The notes under the pieces are model-generated. The model made no database searches. It had not been told where the DNA came from and was given only the letters and a program-made list of their open reading frames with translations. DNA of 64,000 nucleotides from Streptomyces musisoli (lineage in GTDB: Bacteria > Actinomycetota > Actinomycetes > Streptomycetales > Streptomycetaceae), in contig NZ_JAERRH010000002.1 of the NCBI RefSeq assembly GCF_016741855.1, positions 496,001 to 560,000 of the forward strand, read 5' to 3'. Shown piece after piece: positions 1 to 8,656 of this stretch; within the stretch, counting starts at the first letter, position 1; every line of letters begins with the position of its first letter. Made by a program: the position numbers and the translations under genes.

Positions 1-1
1 C

Positions 2-622
2 GACCTGCCCGAGGTCCGCGCCTGCTTCCCCGACGTCCTCGCGCGCGCGGTCGAGGAACTGGTGGGTCCGGGCCGCTGGCGCGGCGACCGGGACTGGGGG
101 TTCTGGCCGGTGAACCTCGCCCACGGCGCTGACCGGCCGCCCGGCTCGGTGCCCACGGAGGGCTGGCACGTCGACGGCAACTGGTTCCGGCACACGCTCC
201 ACGCACCCCACCAGGGACTGCTCCTGATCGGTCTCTTCTCCGACGTCCCGCCCACCGGCGGAGGCACCCTGGTCGCCGCCGGCAGCCACCGCCGCACCGC
301 CCACGTCCTCGCCCGGCACCCCGAAGGACTGGGCCACCGCGAGCTGTTCGACCTGGTGCTGGCCGAACCGCTGGGCAACGTCACCGAACTCACCGGCAGT
401 GCCGGGGACGTCGTCCTCGCCCACCCCTTCCTCTTCCACACCCGCGGCTTCAAGCACACCGGTCCGCCGCGGTTCATCAGCAACACCGAGGCGGGCCTCA
501 CCGCACCCCTGCGCCTCGACCGCGGCGACGGCTCGGCCCACTCCGTCCTGGAGGAATCGATCCGCTCGGCCCTCGCCGCGCCCCCGCCGTCCTTCACCGA
601 CCCTGTTCGCTGCCGCTTCTGA
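2..622 (+). CDS. Phytanoyl-CoA dioxygenase (PhyH)-like 2OG-Fe(II) oxygenase, 5'-truncated by window
   Basis: The reading frame is open from base 2, so the N-terminus lies outside the window; the stop TGA is at 620-622. The visible 206 residues contain GWHVDGNWF, whose H-x-D fits the first two iron ligands of the facial triad. Further on, a His (FLFHTRGF) and an Arg (GPPRFISN) sit where the distal His and the 2-oxoglutarate-binding Arg would be. This pattern is typical of small actinobacterial PhyH-like oxygenases that hydroxylate small molecules. The substrate cannot be told from sequence, and the only neighbour visible is pyruvate carboxylase 174 bp downstream, which need not be linked. Confidence 0.7.
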   Translation, partial: DLPEVRACFPDVLARAVEELVGPGRWRGDRDWGFWPVNLAHGADRPPGSVPTEGWHVDGNWFRHTLHAPHQGLLLIGLFSDVPPTGGGTLVAAGSHRRTAHVLARHPEGLGHRELFDLVLAEPLGNVTELTGSAGDVVLAHPFLFHTRGFKHTGPPRFISNTEAGLTAPLRLDRGDGSAHSVLEESIRSALAAPPPSFTDPVRCRF

Positions 623-795
623 CCCGGTCCGGCCCGCGGGAAACGGCGCGCCTCTGTGGCGCCTGCCACCCTTGCGGTGTGATGGTTTTCGCACATCGAC
701 CCGTGCGGGCAGCCCCTAGGGTGTCCGCCAGTACGGCAGGGCGTGGCTGACACCAGGGTGTTCGTCGCCGGCAGGCAGCTGAAGGGAATCCAGAA

Positions 796-3700
796 ATGTT
801 CCGCAAGGTGCTGGTCGCCAACCGTGGCGAGATCGCGATCCGCGCGTTCCGGGCGGGCTACGAACTCGGCGCGCGCACCGTCGCCGTGTTCCCGCACGAG
901 GACCGCAATTCGCTGCACCGGCTCAAGGCCGACGAGGCGTACGAGATCGGGGAGCCGGGGCACCCGGTGCGGGCCTACCTCTCCGTCGAGGAGATCGTGG
1001 CCGCCGCCCGCCGGGCCGGCGCCGACGCCGTCTACCCGGGTTACGGCTTCCTGTCCGAGAACCCGGAGCTGGCCCGCGCCTGCGAGGAGGCGGGCATCAC
1101 CTTCGTCGGCCCGAGCACGGCCACTCTGGAGCTGACCGGCAACAAGGCCCGCGCGGTCGCCGCCGCCCGCGCGGCCGGCGTGCCCGTGCTCGGCTCCTCC
1201 CAGCCCTCCACCGACGTGGACGAACTGGTGCGCGCCGCCGACGAGATCGGCTTCCCCGTCTTCGTCAAGGCGGTCGCGGGCGGCGGCGGTCGCGGTATGC
1301 GCCGCGTGGAGGACCCGGCCCAGCTGCGCGAGTCCATCGAGGCCGCCTCCCGCGAGGCCGACGCCGCGTTCGGCGACCCGACCGTCTTCCTGGAGAAGGC
1401 CGTCGTCGACCCGCGCCACATCGAGGTGCAGATCCTCGCCGACGGCGAGGGCAACGTCATCCACCTCTACGAGCGCGACTGCTCGCTCCAGCGCCGCCAC
1501 CAGAAGGTCATCGAACTGGCGCCCGCGCCCAACCTCGACCCCGAGGTGCGCGCGCGGATCTGCGACGACGCCGTGCGTTTCGCCCGCGAGATCGGCTACC
1601 GCAACGCGGGCACCGTGGAGTTCCTGCTCGACCCCGACGGCAACCACGTCTTCATCGAGATGAACCCGCGCATCCAGGTCGAGCACACCGTGACCGAGGA
1701 GGTCACCGACGTCGACCTGGTCCAGGCCCAGCTCAGGATCGCCTCCGGCGAGACCCTGGCCGACCTCGGCCTCGCCCAGGACACCATCACGCTGCGCGGC
1801 GCGGCCCTCCAGTGCCGCATCACCACCGAGGACCCGGCCAACGGCTTCCGCCCGGACACCGGCCGGATCAGCGCCTACCGCTCGCCGGGCGGCTCCGGAA
1901 TCCGGCTGGACGGCGGCACCACCCACGCCGGTACCGAGATCAGCGCGCACTTCGACTCGATGCTGGTCAAACTCACCTGCCGTGGCAGGGACTTCAAGGC
2001 GGCCGTCGGCCGTGCCCGGCGTGCCGTGGCCGAGTTCCGCATCCGTGGTGTGGCCACCAACATCCCGTTCCTCCAGGCCGTCCTGGACGACCCCGACTTC
2101 CAGGCGGGCCGGGTCACCACCTCCTTCATCGAGCAGCGCCCGCACCTGCTCACCGCCCGCCACTCCGCCGACCGCGGCACCAAGCTGCTGACCTTCCTCG
2201 CCGACGTGACGGTCAACAAGCCGCACGGCGAACGGCCCGACCTGCTCGACCCGGTCACCAAGCTGCCGTCGCTGCCGGCCGGCGAGCCGCCCGCCGGCTC
2301 CCGCCAGCGACTGGTCGACCTCGGCCCCGAGGGCTTCGCCCGGCACCTGCGCGAGTCGCCGACCATCGGCGTCACCGACACCACCTTCCGCGACGCCCAC
2401 CAGTCCCTGCTCGCCACCCGGGTGCGCACCAAGGACCTGCTGGCCGTCGCCCCGGTCGTCGCCCGCACCATGCCCGAGCTGCTGTCCCTGGAGTGCTGGG
2501 GCGGCGCCACCTACGACGTGGCGCTGCGCTTCCTCGCCGAGGACCCCTGGGAGCGGCTGGCCGCCCTGCGCGAGGCGGTGCCGAACATCTGCCTCCAGAT
2601 GCTGCTGCGCGGCCGCAACACCGTCGGCTACACGCCGTACCCGACCGAGGTGACCGACGCCTTCGTGCAGGAGGCCGCAGCCACAGGCATCGACATCTTC
2701 CGCATCTTCGACGCCCTCAACGACGTCGGCCAGATGCGCCCCGCCATCGATGCCGTGCGGGAGACGGGCACGTCGATCGCCGAGGTCGCGCTCTGCTACA
2801 CCGCCGACCTCAACGACCCCGCCGAGCGGCTCTACACCCTCGACTACTACCTGCGCCTGGCCGAGCAGATCGTGGACGCCGGCGCCCACGTCCTCGCGAT
2901 CAAGGACATGGCCGGTCTGCTGCGCGCCCCGGCCGCCGCCAAGCTGGTCTCGGCCCTGCGCCGCGAGTTCGACCTGCCCGTGCATCTGCACACGCACGAC
3001 ACGGCGGGCGGCCAGCTGGCCACCTACCTGGCCGCGATCCAGGCGGGTGCCGACGCCGTGGACGGCGCGGTGGCCTCCATGGCCGGTACGACCTCGCAGC
3101 CCTCGCTGTCGGCGCTGGTCGCCGCCACCGACCACTCCGAGCGTCCCACCGGCCTGGACCTCCAGGCGGTCGGCGACCTGGAGCCGTACTGGGAGGGCGT
3201 CCGGAAGATCTACGCGCCGTTCGAGGCGGGCCTCGCCTCGCCGACCGGCCGGGTCTACCACCACGAGATCCCCGGCGGCCAGCTGTCCAACCTGCGCACG
3301 CAGGCCGTCGCCCTCGGCCTCGGCGACCGTTTCGAGGACATCGAGGCGATGTACGCCGCCGCCGACCGCATCCTCGGCCACCTGGTCAAGGTCACCCCGT
3401 CCTCGAAGGTGGTCGGTGACCTCGCCCTGCACCTGGTCGGCGCCGGGGTCTCCCCGGACGCCTTCGAGGCGACCCCCGACAAGTTCGACATCCCCGACTC
3501 GGTGATCGGCTTCCTGCGCGGCGAGCTGGGCACGCCGCCCGGCGGCTGGCCGGAGCCGTTCCGCACGAAGGCGCTTCAGGGCCGGACCGAGCCCAAGCCC
3601 GCTCCCGAGCTGTCCGTGGAGGACCGCGACGGGCTTCAGAAGGACCGCAGGGCCACGCTCAACCGGCTGCTGTTCCCCGGCCCCACGCGGGAGTTCGACA

Positions 3701-4170
3701 CGCACCGGCAGAGCTTCGGCGACACCAGCGTGCTCGACAGCAAGGCCTTCTTCTACGGCCTGCGTCCGGGCAAGGAGTACGCCGTCGACCTGGACCTCGG
3801 CGTCCGGCTGCTGATCGAGCTCCAGGCGGTCGGCGAGGCCGACGAGCGCGGTATGCGCACCGTGATGTCCACGCTCAACGGCCAGCTGCGGCCCATTCAG
3901 GTCCGTGACCGGGCCGCCGCCACCGACGTCCCGGCGACGGAGAAGGCCGACCGTGCCAACCCGGGCCATGTCGCGGCGCCCTTCGCCGGTGTGGTGACGC
4001 TGGCCGTCACCGAAGGCGACGAGGTGGCGGCCGGCGCCACGATCGCCACCATCGAGGCGATGAAGATGGAGGCCACGATCACGGCTCCGAAGGCGGGCCG
4101 CGTCTCCCGGCTGGCCATCAACCGCATCCAGCAGGTGGAGGGCGGCGACCTGCTGGTGGAACTGACCTGA
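796..4170 (+). CDS. pyc: Pyruvate carboxylase
   Basis: A 1,124-residue anaplerotic enzyme that makes oxaloacetate from pyruvate, bicarbonate and ATP in the cytoplasm. Domains run in the order of single-chain pyruvate carboxylases: biotin carboxylase/ATP-grasp (about 1-450, starting KVLVANRGEIAIRAFRAG, with GGGGRGMR and the FIEMNPRIQVEHTVTEE segment), carboxyltransferase (about 500-800, TFRDAHQSLLATR and the LHTHDTAGGQ metal-binding region), a PC-tetramerisation region, and a C-terminal biotinyl domain. The biotin Lys is K1090 in EAMKMEA. Length matches the family. The ATG at 796 follows a purine-rich GAAGGGAA, and start and N-terminal sequence agree with the family. It appears monocistronic, followed by a repeat-rich gap. 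Confidence 0.97.
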   Translation: MFRKVLVANRGEIAIRAFRAGYELGARTVAVFPHEDRNSLHRLKADEAYEIGEPGHPVRAYLSVEEIVAAARRAGADAVYPGYGFLSENPELARACEEAGITFVGPSTATLELTGNKARAVAAARAAGVPVLGSSQPSTDVDELVRAADEIGFPVFVKAVAGGGGRGMRRVEDPAQLRESIEAASREADAAFGDPTVFLEKAVVDPRHIEVQILADGEGNVIHLYERDCSLQRRHQKVIELAPAPNLDPEVRARICDDAVRFAREIGYRNAGTVEFLLDPDGNHVFIEMNPRIQVEHTVTEEVTDVDLVQAQLRIASGETLADLGLAQDTITLRGAALQCRITTEDPANGFRPDTGRISAYRSPGGSGIRLDGGTTHAGTEISAHFDSMLVKLTCRGRDFKAAVGRARRAVAEFRIRGVATNIPFLQAVLDDPDFQAGRVTTSFIEQRPHLLTARHSADRGTKLLTFLADVTVNKPHGERPDLLDPVTKLPSLPAGEPPAGSRQRLVDLGPEGFARHLRESPTIGVTDTTFRDAHQSLLATRVRTKDLLAVAPVVARTMPELLSLECWGGATYDVALRFLAEDPWERLAALREAVPNICLQMLLRGRNTVGYTPYPTEVTDAFVQEAAATGIDIFRIFDALNDVGQMRPAIDAVRETGTSIAEVALCYTADLNDPAERLYTLDYYLRLAEQIVDAGAHVLAIKDMAGLLRAPAAAKLVSALRREFDLPVHLHTHDTAGGQLATYLAAIQAGADAVDGAVASMAGTTSQPSLSALVAATDHSERPTGLDLQAVGDLEPYWEGVRKIYAPFEAGLASPTGRVYHHEIPGGQLSNLRTQAVALGLGDRFEDIEAMYAAADRILGHLVKVTPSSKVVGDLALHLVGAGVSPDAFEATPDKFDIPDSVIGFLRGELGTPPGGWPEPFRTKALQGRTEPKPAPELSVEDRDGLQKDRRATLNRLLFPGPTREFDTHRQSFGDTSVLDSKAFFYGLRPGKEYAVDLDLGVRLLIELQAVGEADERGMRTVMSTLNGQLRPIQVRDRAAATDVPATEKADRANPGHVAAPFAGVVTLAVTEGDEVAAGATIATIEAMKMEATITAPKAGRVSRLAINRIQQVEGGDLLVELT

Positions 4171-4202
4171 CGTGAGGCCCGCCTGACGGCGGGGCTTGCC
4201 TG

Positions 4203-4334
4203 ATGGCGGTCCCGTCTGATGGTGGGGCCTGGCTGACGGCGGTCCCGTCCGCTGGTGGGCCTTGCCTGACGGCGGTCTCGTCTGATGGCGGCGCCTGGCT
4301 GACGGCGGTCCCGTCTGATGGTGGCGCCTGGCTG
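4203..4334. repeat. 33-bp tandem repeat, four units
   Basis: Between pyc and the convergent propeller gene (gap 4171-4543) lie four imperfect 33-bp units built on CTGACGGCGGTCCCGTCTGA. They start at about 4203, 4236, 4269 and 4302, with degenerate copies on both sides. The unit is a multiple of three, so it keeps a frame open that would encode an 11-residue repeat (TAVPSDGGAWL). No ribosome binding site or conserved protein supports translation. A second short duplication, TGTCGGGCGGGTGAC, sits at about 4425-4460. Confidence 0.8.
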
Positions 4335-4543
4335 ACGGCGGTGTTTGCCCGACGGGATGACTGCCTGGGCGGCGGTGCTCGTCCGATGGCGGGTGCTGCC
4401 TGGTGGCGTGTGTGTCATGGGCCCGTGTCGGGCGGGTGACCGCTCTTGTCGGGCGGGTGACGCCCGGGCTGGTCGCCGGCCGGCCGGGAGGACCGGCCGG
4501 CGACGAGCGGTGTCCGGACTGCCGGTGCGGCCGCCCGCTCCCG

Positions 4544-5530
4544 TTACCCGCGGCCGATGAGGTGGCGCAGGTGCGCGAGGAGGAGGCTCGGGGCGTGCCG
4601 GGCGGAGAAGGCGCCGCTCGGCAGGTAGACGGTCCGGCCGCGGACGGCCACGGAGGTCGGCTCCGACAGGCCGTCCTCCGCGGTGAGCAGGGTCGTGACC
4701 GTGCCGTCCGGTCGGAGCAGCACGACCTTGTTGCCGGGCTTCAGCGCGACCAGCACGCTCCTGCCGTGCCCGGGAAAGGCGAAGTCGTCGATGCCGTCGA
4801 GCCCGTCGCCCCGCGTCTCGACGGGTCCGGCGGAGCCGTCCTGTACGACGGGGATGCGCAGCAGCGTTCCCCGGTCGCTGTTGGACACCCATACGGCGTT
4901 TCGGTGGACCTTGACGCCGTTGGCGCCGTAACCGGAGGCGGGCGGCGCCGTGAGCGGAGCGAGCGCCGGGCCCGTCGCCCACGCCGTGGCCGCGCCGCCC
5001 GCCTGCGGGACGCGCCAGACGGTGCCGCGGACCGAGTCGGCGGCGTAGAGCACGCCCCGGTGCTCGTCGAGGGCCAGGCCGTTGGGGAAGCCGTCGGGCG
5101 GCAGCTGGGCGATCCGCACCGGTGCGGCGCCGGGGGAGATGCGCCAGATGCCGGTCGCGTCGGTGCCGGTGGCGTAGTTGACGTACAGCGTGCCGTCGTG
5201 GGCCCGGGCGATGCCGGTCACGACGGCACTGCGCACCATGGGGGTGTCCGGGTTCGCCACCGCCGGCAGTTCCGCGCGGCGCGTGGTGGTCCCGTCGAGG
5301 GTGACGTGGGCGACCGTGCGGGCGAAGGCGAAGGTGAGGTCCGCGGAGCCGTCGGGTTCGAGCGCGATGTTCTCGGGTGTCTGCCCGGCGGCCGGGTCGA
5401 AGTGGGCGATGACACGCGCGTCGGTGACGAGCGGCCCATCGCCGGCGGCGGGCGCGGCGGGCGCGGCCGCGACGAGGCCGAGCGCGAGGGCGGCTGAGGC
5501 GGCACCGGTCAGGCGGGGGAGTCGGGGCAT
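4544..5530 (-). CDS. Exported six-bladed beta-propeller (ScyD/SMP-30-like) protein
   Basis: A 328-residue exported protein. The N-terminus MPRLPRLTGAASAALALG followed by an Ala-rich stretch ending at APAAGDG is a Sec signal peptide. The rest is a run of beta-propeller blades: ENIALEPDGS, GTLYVNYATGTDATGIWR, GLALDEHRGVLYAADS, GANGVKVHRNAVWVSN and EPTSVAVRGRTVYLPS. This pattern matches the ScyD/ScyE and SMP-30/gluconolactonase-type propellers common in actinobacterial secretomes. The ATG at 5530 is chosen because AGGAGG lies just upstream, while the frame extends further without a signal peptide. Stop is TAA. Substrate is unknown; a lactonase-like or scaffold role is possible. Confidence 0.75.
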   Translation of the reverse strand: MPRLPRLTGAASAALALGLVAAAPAAPAAGDGPLVTDARVIAHFDPAAGQTPENIALEPDGSADLTFAFARTVAHVTLDGTTTRRAELPAVANPDTPMVRSAVVTGIARAHDGTLYVNYATGTDATGIWRISPGAAPVRIAQLPPDGFPNGLALDEHRGVLYAADSVRGTVWRVPQAGGAATAWATGPALAPLTAPPASGYGANGVKVHRNAVWVSNSDRGTLLRIPVVQDGSAGPVETRGDGLDGIDDFAFPGHGRSVLVALKPGNKVVLLRPDGTVTTLLTAEDGLSEPTSVAVRGRTVYLPSGAFSARHAPSLLLAHLRHLIGRG

Positions 5531-5640
5531 GTGACCTCCTCTTCGGTCGACGTGCGAGACGCCGGCGTGCGGGGTCACACCAACATGACGGGGGACGGAC
5601 CGCCGGTGGCGGGAGCCGGGGCCGCGGGATCGCCCGCGCG

Positions 5641-5709
5641 GACCAGCTACACGTGCCGTCCGGGGCGCGGCGGAGTGAGGTGGCCCGTGCCGACCAGCTA
5701 CACGTGCCG
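5641..5709. repeat. 18-bp direct repeat upstream of the propeller gene
   Basis: The sequence GACCAGCTACACGTGCCG occurs at 5641-5658 and again exactly at 5692-5709, 51 bp apart (about five helical turns). It contains CACGTG. Both copies lie in the 397-bp gap 5531-5927 upstream of the minus-strand propeller gene (start 5530). The spacing and exact identity suggest a regulator binding pair, though no family is recognised. The rest of the gap (5776-5925) is degenerate CTGCCGTCGG-type repetition with no gene seen. Confidence 0.5.
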
Positions 5710-5927
5710 GGGAGCGCGCCGAGTGAGGAGCGGCATCCGGCGGCGAGGTCTCTTCGCGACATCGGTCTCCGCGGTCGCGTCCTGCCATGGCGCTCCACCG
5801 TGGGACACCGCCGGGGGCCTGCCGTCGGGGCCTGCCACGACACCCTGCCGTAGGACGCCGCCGTGCGGCGCTGCCGTCGACTCCCGCGGTCGAACCCGCC
5901 GTGCGGGCCTGCCGTCGGGTTCGGGCG

Positions 5928-6389
5928 TCAGCCCCAGAGCGGGTAGGTCATGACCTGCTTGAACCCGTCCGGGCGGGCGTCCGCGTAGGTGATGCTCATC
6001 CGGGTGTAGCGCTGGACTCCGGGGTGCTTCTTCCAGGGCTCCGTGCCTTCGAGCCGCACGGTCACCCGGTACGAGTGGAACTTGCCGGCCGCGCAGTACG
6101 GCTTGCAGTCGTTGACCATGTTCACGCCCACGGCGGTCGCCTTGTCCGGGCTCCACTGCTCCCAGTGGAGCCCGGTGAGGCGGCTGTTGCCGTCGCCGCA
6201 GGCGAGGACGAAGTCGATCGGGCGCACGGTGCGCTGCCACAGGCAGTCGACCAGGACGGGCTGTGACGCGGTGGTCCCGGGTGGCGTCGTGGCGGTGGCA
6301 GGCGGACTGGCCGTGGCCGTGGTCATCGCCGCTGTGAGCAGGGCCCCTGCCGTGAGGGTGACTGCCGTTCCCGCCACTGTTGCGCGCAT
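5928..6389 (-). CDS. Small secreted protein of unknown function
   Basis: A 153-residue protein with a clear Sec signal (MRATVAGTAVTLTAGALL, then Ala/Thr-rich to about residue 40). The mature part (LVDCLWQRTVRPIDFVLACG and onward) has four Cys residues, in CLW, ACG, DCKPYC, likely forming disulfides. It also carries GLHWEQWSPDKATAVGVN and ends YPLWG. Similar proteins occur widely in Streptomyces as unnamed secreted proteins; no function is assigned. The start at 6389 is preceded by GGGAGCGG at good distance; an in-frame GTG/ATG further upstream would put 12 extra residues before the signal. It lies between the propeller gene and the alginate lyase, both exported. Confidence 0.75.
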   Translation of the reverse strand: MRATVAGTAVTLTAGALLTAAMTTATASPPATATTPPGTTASQPVLVDCLWQRTVRPIDFVLACGDGNSRLTGLHWEQWSPDKATAVGVNMVNDCKPYCAAGKFHSYRVTVRLEGTEPWKKHPGVQRYTRMSITYADARPDGFKQVMTYPLWG

Positions 6390-6482
6390 GGCCGCTCCCA
6401 CCGTAGTGCCGTGTCCGACCGCGTTCACCCGACGCTACGACCGTCCCGCTGTTTGCACCAGTCGCGCAGGTCGGGCCACGTG

Positions 6483-7259
6483 TCAGCCGTGGGAGACGGT
6501 CAGCCCGTAGAAGGCCACGCGGGCGCCCCTGGTGGTGCTGTCCGAGGAGGACTGGTTGTAGGAACCGGCCTTGAAGTACTGCTTGTAGGGCTTGAAGGAC
6601 GACGGGATGGCGTAGTGCGTCGTGGTGCCGTTCACCGTCAGGTCGACGGTGTTCCCGCCGGAGACGGCGATGGTGTAGCTCCAGGTCCTGCCGACGGACA
6701 CGTGCCCGACGGGGTGCTGCGTCTGGCCGCCGGCCGGCGAGTCCTCGGTGCCGAGGACTATGTCCCCGTTCGCGTGGTAGTACAGCTCGACCAGCGGTTT
6801 GGTGGAGGAGCCGCCGGAGCCGAGGTGGATCTGGCCGACGCAGACGTTCTTGGTCACGGACACCACGCGCAGGGTCGCGCTCATGCGGTGGGAGCCGGTG
6901 AGCGGCCAGTCGGCGGCCGAGCCGTTGCGGTTCATCTCGCGCAGCTCGGAGCGGGCGTAGTTCGAGTTCGGCGTGGTCACGCCCTTCTCGGGCGCCCAGA
7001 AGGTCATCGCGCCGTCGCGCGTGTCGGTGTAGAAGTACGCGTCCTGGTAGCCGTTCGAGCCCTGGAGCCGGGACGACGGGACGGTGGTCGGCCTGCCGGG
7101 GGAGCCGACGGGTTCCTGGAGCTGCCAGACGGACAGGTCGAAGTTGCCGCCCGGGGCGACGTGCGGGTCGGCCGCGTCGGCGCCACCGGTGCCGAGGGCG
7201 GTCAGGGCGAGGGCGAGACCCGCGGTGGCCGTCGCCGCGAGGAGCCGTGATCGAGTCAT
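6483..7259 (-). CDS. Secreted alginate lyase, polysaccharide lyase family 7
   Basis: A 258-residue exported enzyme predicted to cleave alginate or a related polyuronate by beta-elimination. The signal peptide spans about residues 1-30 (MTRSRLLAATATAGLALALT ... ADAAD). The three hallmark PL7 motifs are present in order: RSELREMN, QIH (VCVGQIHLGSGG) and YFKAGSYNQ near the C-terminus. Length fits a single-domain PL7 enzyme with no carbohydrate-binding module. Transcription likely starts from the promoter at 7338-7366, with two symmetric operator-like elements between promoter and gene. The ATG at 7259 follows GAAGGGACC. The neighbouring chitinase and GH31 genes suggest a polysaccharide-degrading island, though each has its own control region. 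Confidence 0.9.
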   Translation of the reverse strand: MTRSRLLAATATAGLALALTALGTGGADAADPHVAPGGNFDLSVWQLQEPVGSPGRPTTVPSSRLQGSNGYQDAYFYTDTRDGAMTFWAPEKGVTTPNSNYARSELREMNRNGSAADWPLTGSHRMSATLRVVSVTKNVCVGQIHLGSGGSSTKPLVELYYHANGDIVLGTEDSPAGGQTQHPVGHVSVGRTWSYTIAVSGGNTVDLTVNGTTTHYAIPSSFKPYKQYFKAGSYNQSSSDSTTRGARVAFYGLTVSHG

Positions 7260-7286
7260 GTGGGGGTCCCTTCGTCGGACCAGGAC

Positions 7287-7313
7287 GCGTTCAGCATCTT
7301 GAACGCTGAACGC
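7287..7313 (-). promoter_or_regulatory. Inverted-repeat operator in the PL7 leader
   Basis: Perfect 9-bp arms GCGTTCAGC (7287-7295) and GCTGAACGC (7305-7313) flank an 8-bp spacer. A further GAAC half-site overlaps the second arm. The element lies 28-54 bp upstream of the alginate lyase start and downstream of its predicted transcription start, a roadblock-repressor position. The binding protein is not recognised. Confidence 0.65.
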
Positions 7314-7319
7314 ATCCTT

Positions 7320-7333
7320 GGTCACCGGTGACC
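7320..7333. promoter_or_regulatory. 14-bp perfect palindrome at the predicted PL7 transcription start
   Basis: GGTCACCGGTGACC is fully self-complementary. It lies 5-18 bp downstream of the -10 hexamer on the minus strand, so it covers the expected transcription start of the alginate lyase gene. Confidence 0.55.
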
Positions 7334-7337
7334 CGAG

Positions 7338-7366
7338 AAACTAAAGGTCTGAACCTGACACGTCAA
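7338..7366 (-). promoter_or_regulatory. Vegetative-type promoter of the alginate lyase gene
   Basis: On the minus strand, TTGACG (7366-7361) and TAGTTT (7343-7338) are separated by exactly 17 bp, a good match to the housekeeping sigma (HrdB) consensus. It lies 79 bp upstream of the lyase start codon. Confidence 0.65.
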
Positions 7367-7371
7367 GGGGG

Positions 7372-8580
7372 TCAGCAGGCGCCCTCGTCCTGCCACGGTC
7401 CCCACTGCGAGGCGCCGGGTGCCTCGTTCTGGGTCCACCACTTGGCCTTCCAGTTGTGCTTGTTGTAGGAGACCTCGCTGCCGCCCGTGTACGCCGTCGC
7501 CGAATTCCAGGCCGTCTTGCAGGCGGTCGGGGTCGGGGTCGGCGTCGGGGTGGGTGTGGTGGTGGGCGGGGTGACCCCGGCGAACTTCACCGAGTACTTG
7601 GCGAAGTCCCAGGAGTTCTGGGGCACGCTGGAGCAGGTGCCGGACGTACGGCCGCCGTTGTCGGCCGGGGTGCACTGCCGGTCGCGGTTCAGCGACCAGA
7701 ACGTGAACCGGTCCATGTGGTGGCTCGTGGCGTAGTCGAGCACGGTCTGGAAGTCGGCCTGGGTGAAGTACTCGCCCGTGTCGCTGCGGCCGTTCATGCC
7801 CGAGAAGCCCTCGTGGGCGTAGGCGGTCGCCTCGTCCCAGCCGAAGGTGGACCGGAGGATCGCGTTGAAGTTGGTGAGCGCGCCGGTCTGGCTCGCCGCC
7901 CCGTTGAAGCCGCCGTCGAACGGCATGATGGAGAAGTTGTTCGGGGTGAACCCCTGCGACTTGGCCTCCAGCAGCATCTGCTTGCCGAACCAGCCGGTGC
8001 CGTCCGCCGTGCCGGCCGTGGTCACGGACACGTACAGCCCCGGGTTGTTCTGCTGGAGGATCTTCGCCGCGCCGATCTCGTTGTGGATGGCCGCGGTGTT
8101 CTCGTACTCCGGCTCCTCCAGGTCGAAGTCGATGGCGTGCAGCCCGTACTTGGTGATGACCTGCTGGTAGGCCGCCGCGGTGGCCGCCGGATCGGCACAG
8201 GCCTGGCCGAGCTTCGTGCCGCCGTAGCCGCCGATGGAGACCGAGACGTCACCGCCCTTGGCCCGGATGGTGTCGATCACGGACCGTACGGCGGTGTCCG
8301 AGGAGACCGGCACCGTGCCGCCCCAGGTCGGCGTGCAGCCGCCGCCGTCGGGAGCGAGCACGAAGGCCAGCTGGAACGCCTTCAGGTCGGTGGCGTCCAT
8401 GATGGCGGCCGGGTCCGGCGGGTCGTTGTCCAGTGGCATCAGGTAAGGGGCGGCGGCGTACCAGCGGTTGTCGAGCGCGGTGGTCGCGCCCGAGGCGTTG
8501 CCCGCGACCAGCGCGGTGCTGCCGGCCGCGGCGAGGGTGACGACCGCCGCCGCGCCCAGACATGCCCGAAGACGTCTCAT
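7372..8580 (-). CDS. Secreted GH18 chitinase with C-terminal chitin-binding (CBM5/12) domain
   Basis: A 402-residue exported chitinase. The signal peptide covers about 1-31 (MRRLRACLGAAAVVTLAAAG ... ASGA). The GH18 barrel shows SIGGYG (114-119) and the catalytic motif IDFDLEEPE, with D151, D153 and the acid/base E155. The first Asp of the DxxDxDxE signature is replaced by His (LHAIDFDLE). A Pro-Thr linker near residue 340-353 leads to a C-terminal module (CKTAWNSATAYTGGSEVSYN ... WWTQNEAPG ... WGPWQDEGAC) typical of chitin-binding CBM5/12. The start at 8580 follows GGAGGCATGT. Two dre boxes 77-110 bp upstream indicate control by DasR (GlcNAc response). It releases chito-oligosaccharides outside the cell. 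Confidence 0.92.
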   Translation of the reverse strand: MRRLRACLGAAAVVTLAAAGSTALVAGNASGATTALDNRWYAAAPYLMPLDNDPPDPAAIMDATDLKAFQLAFVLAPDGGGCTPTWGGTVPVSSDTAVRSVIDTIRAKGGDVSVSIGGYGGTKLGQACADPAATAAAYQQVITKYGLHAIDFDLEEPEYENTAAIHNEIGAAKILQQNNPGLYVSVTTAGTADGTGWFGKQMLLEAKSQGFTPNNFSIMPFDGGFNGAASQTGALTNFNAILRSTFGWDEATAYAHEGFSGMNGRSDTGEYFTQADFQTVLDYATSHHMDRFTFWSLNRDRQCTPADNGGRTSGTCSSVPQNSWDFAKYSVKFAGVTPPTTTPTPTPTPTPTACKTAWNSATAYTGGSEVSYNKHNWKAKWWTQNEAPGASQWGPWQDEGAC

Positions 8581-8656
8581 ACATGCCTCCAGAGGGTGGG
8601 GACCCCAGAGCGGGGAGCCCCACCCTCCGGGAGCTGTTGCGGTCACGTCAATAAGT

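Noticed and set aside
4203..4439. Possible 78-residue repeat protein
   Set aside because: It is produced by 33-bp tandem repeats, with no ribosome site, and no similar protein is known to me; kept only as a repeat.
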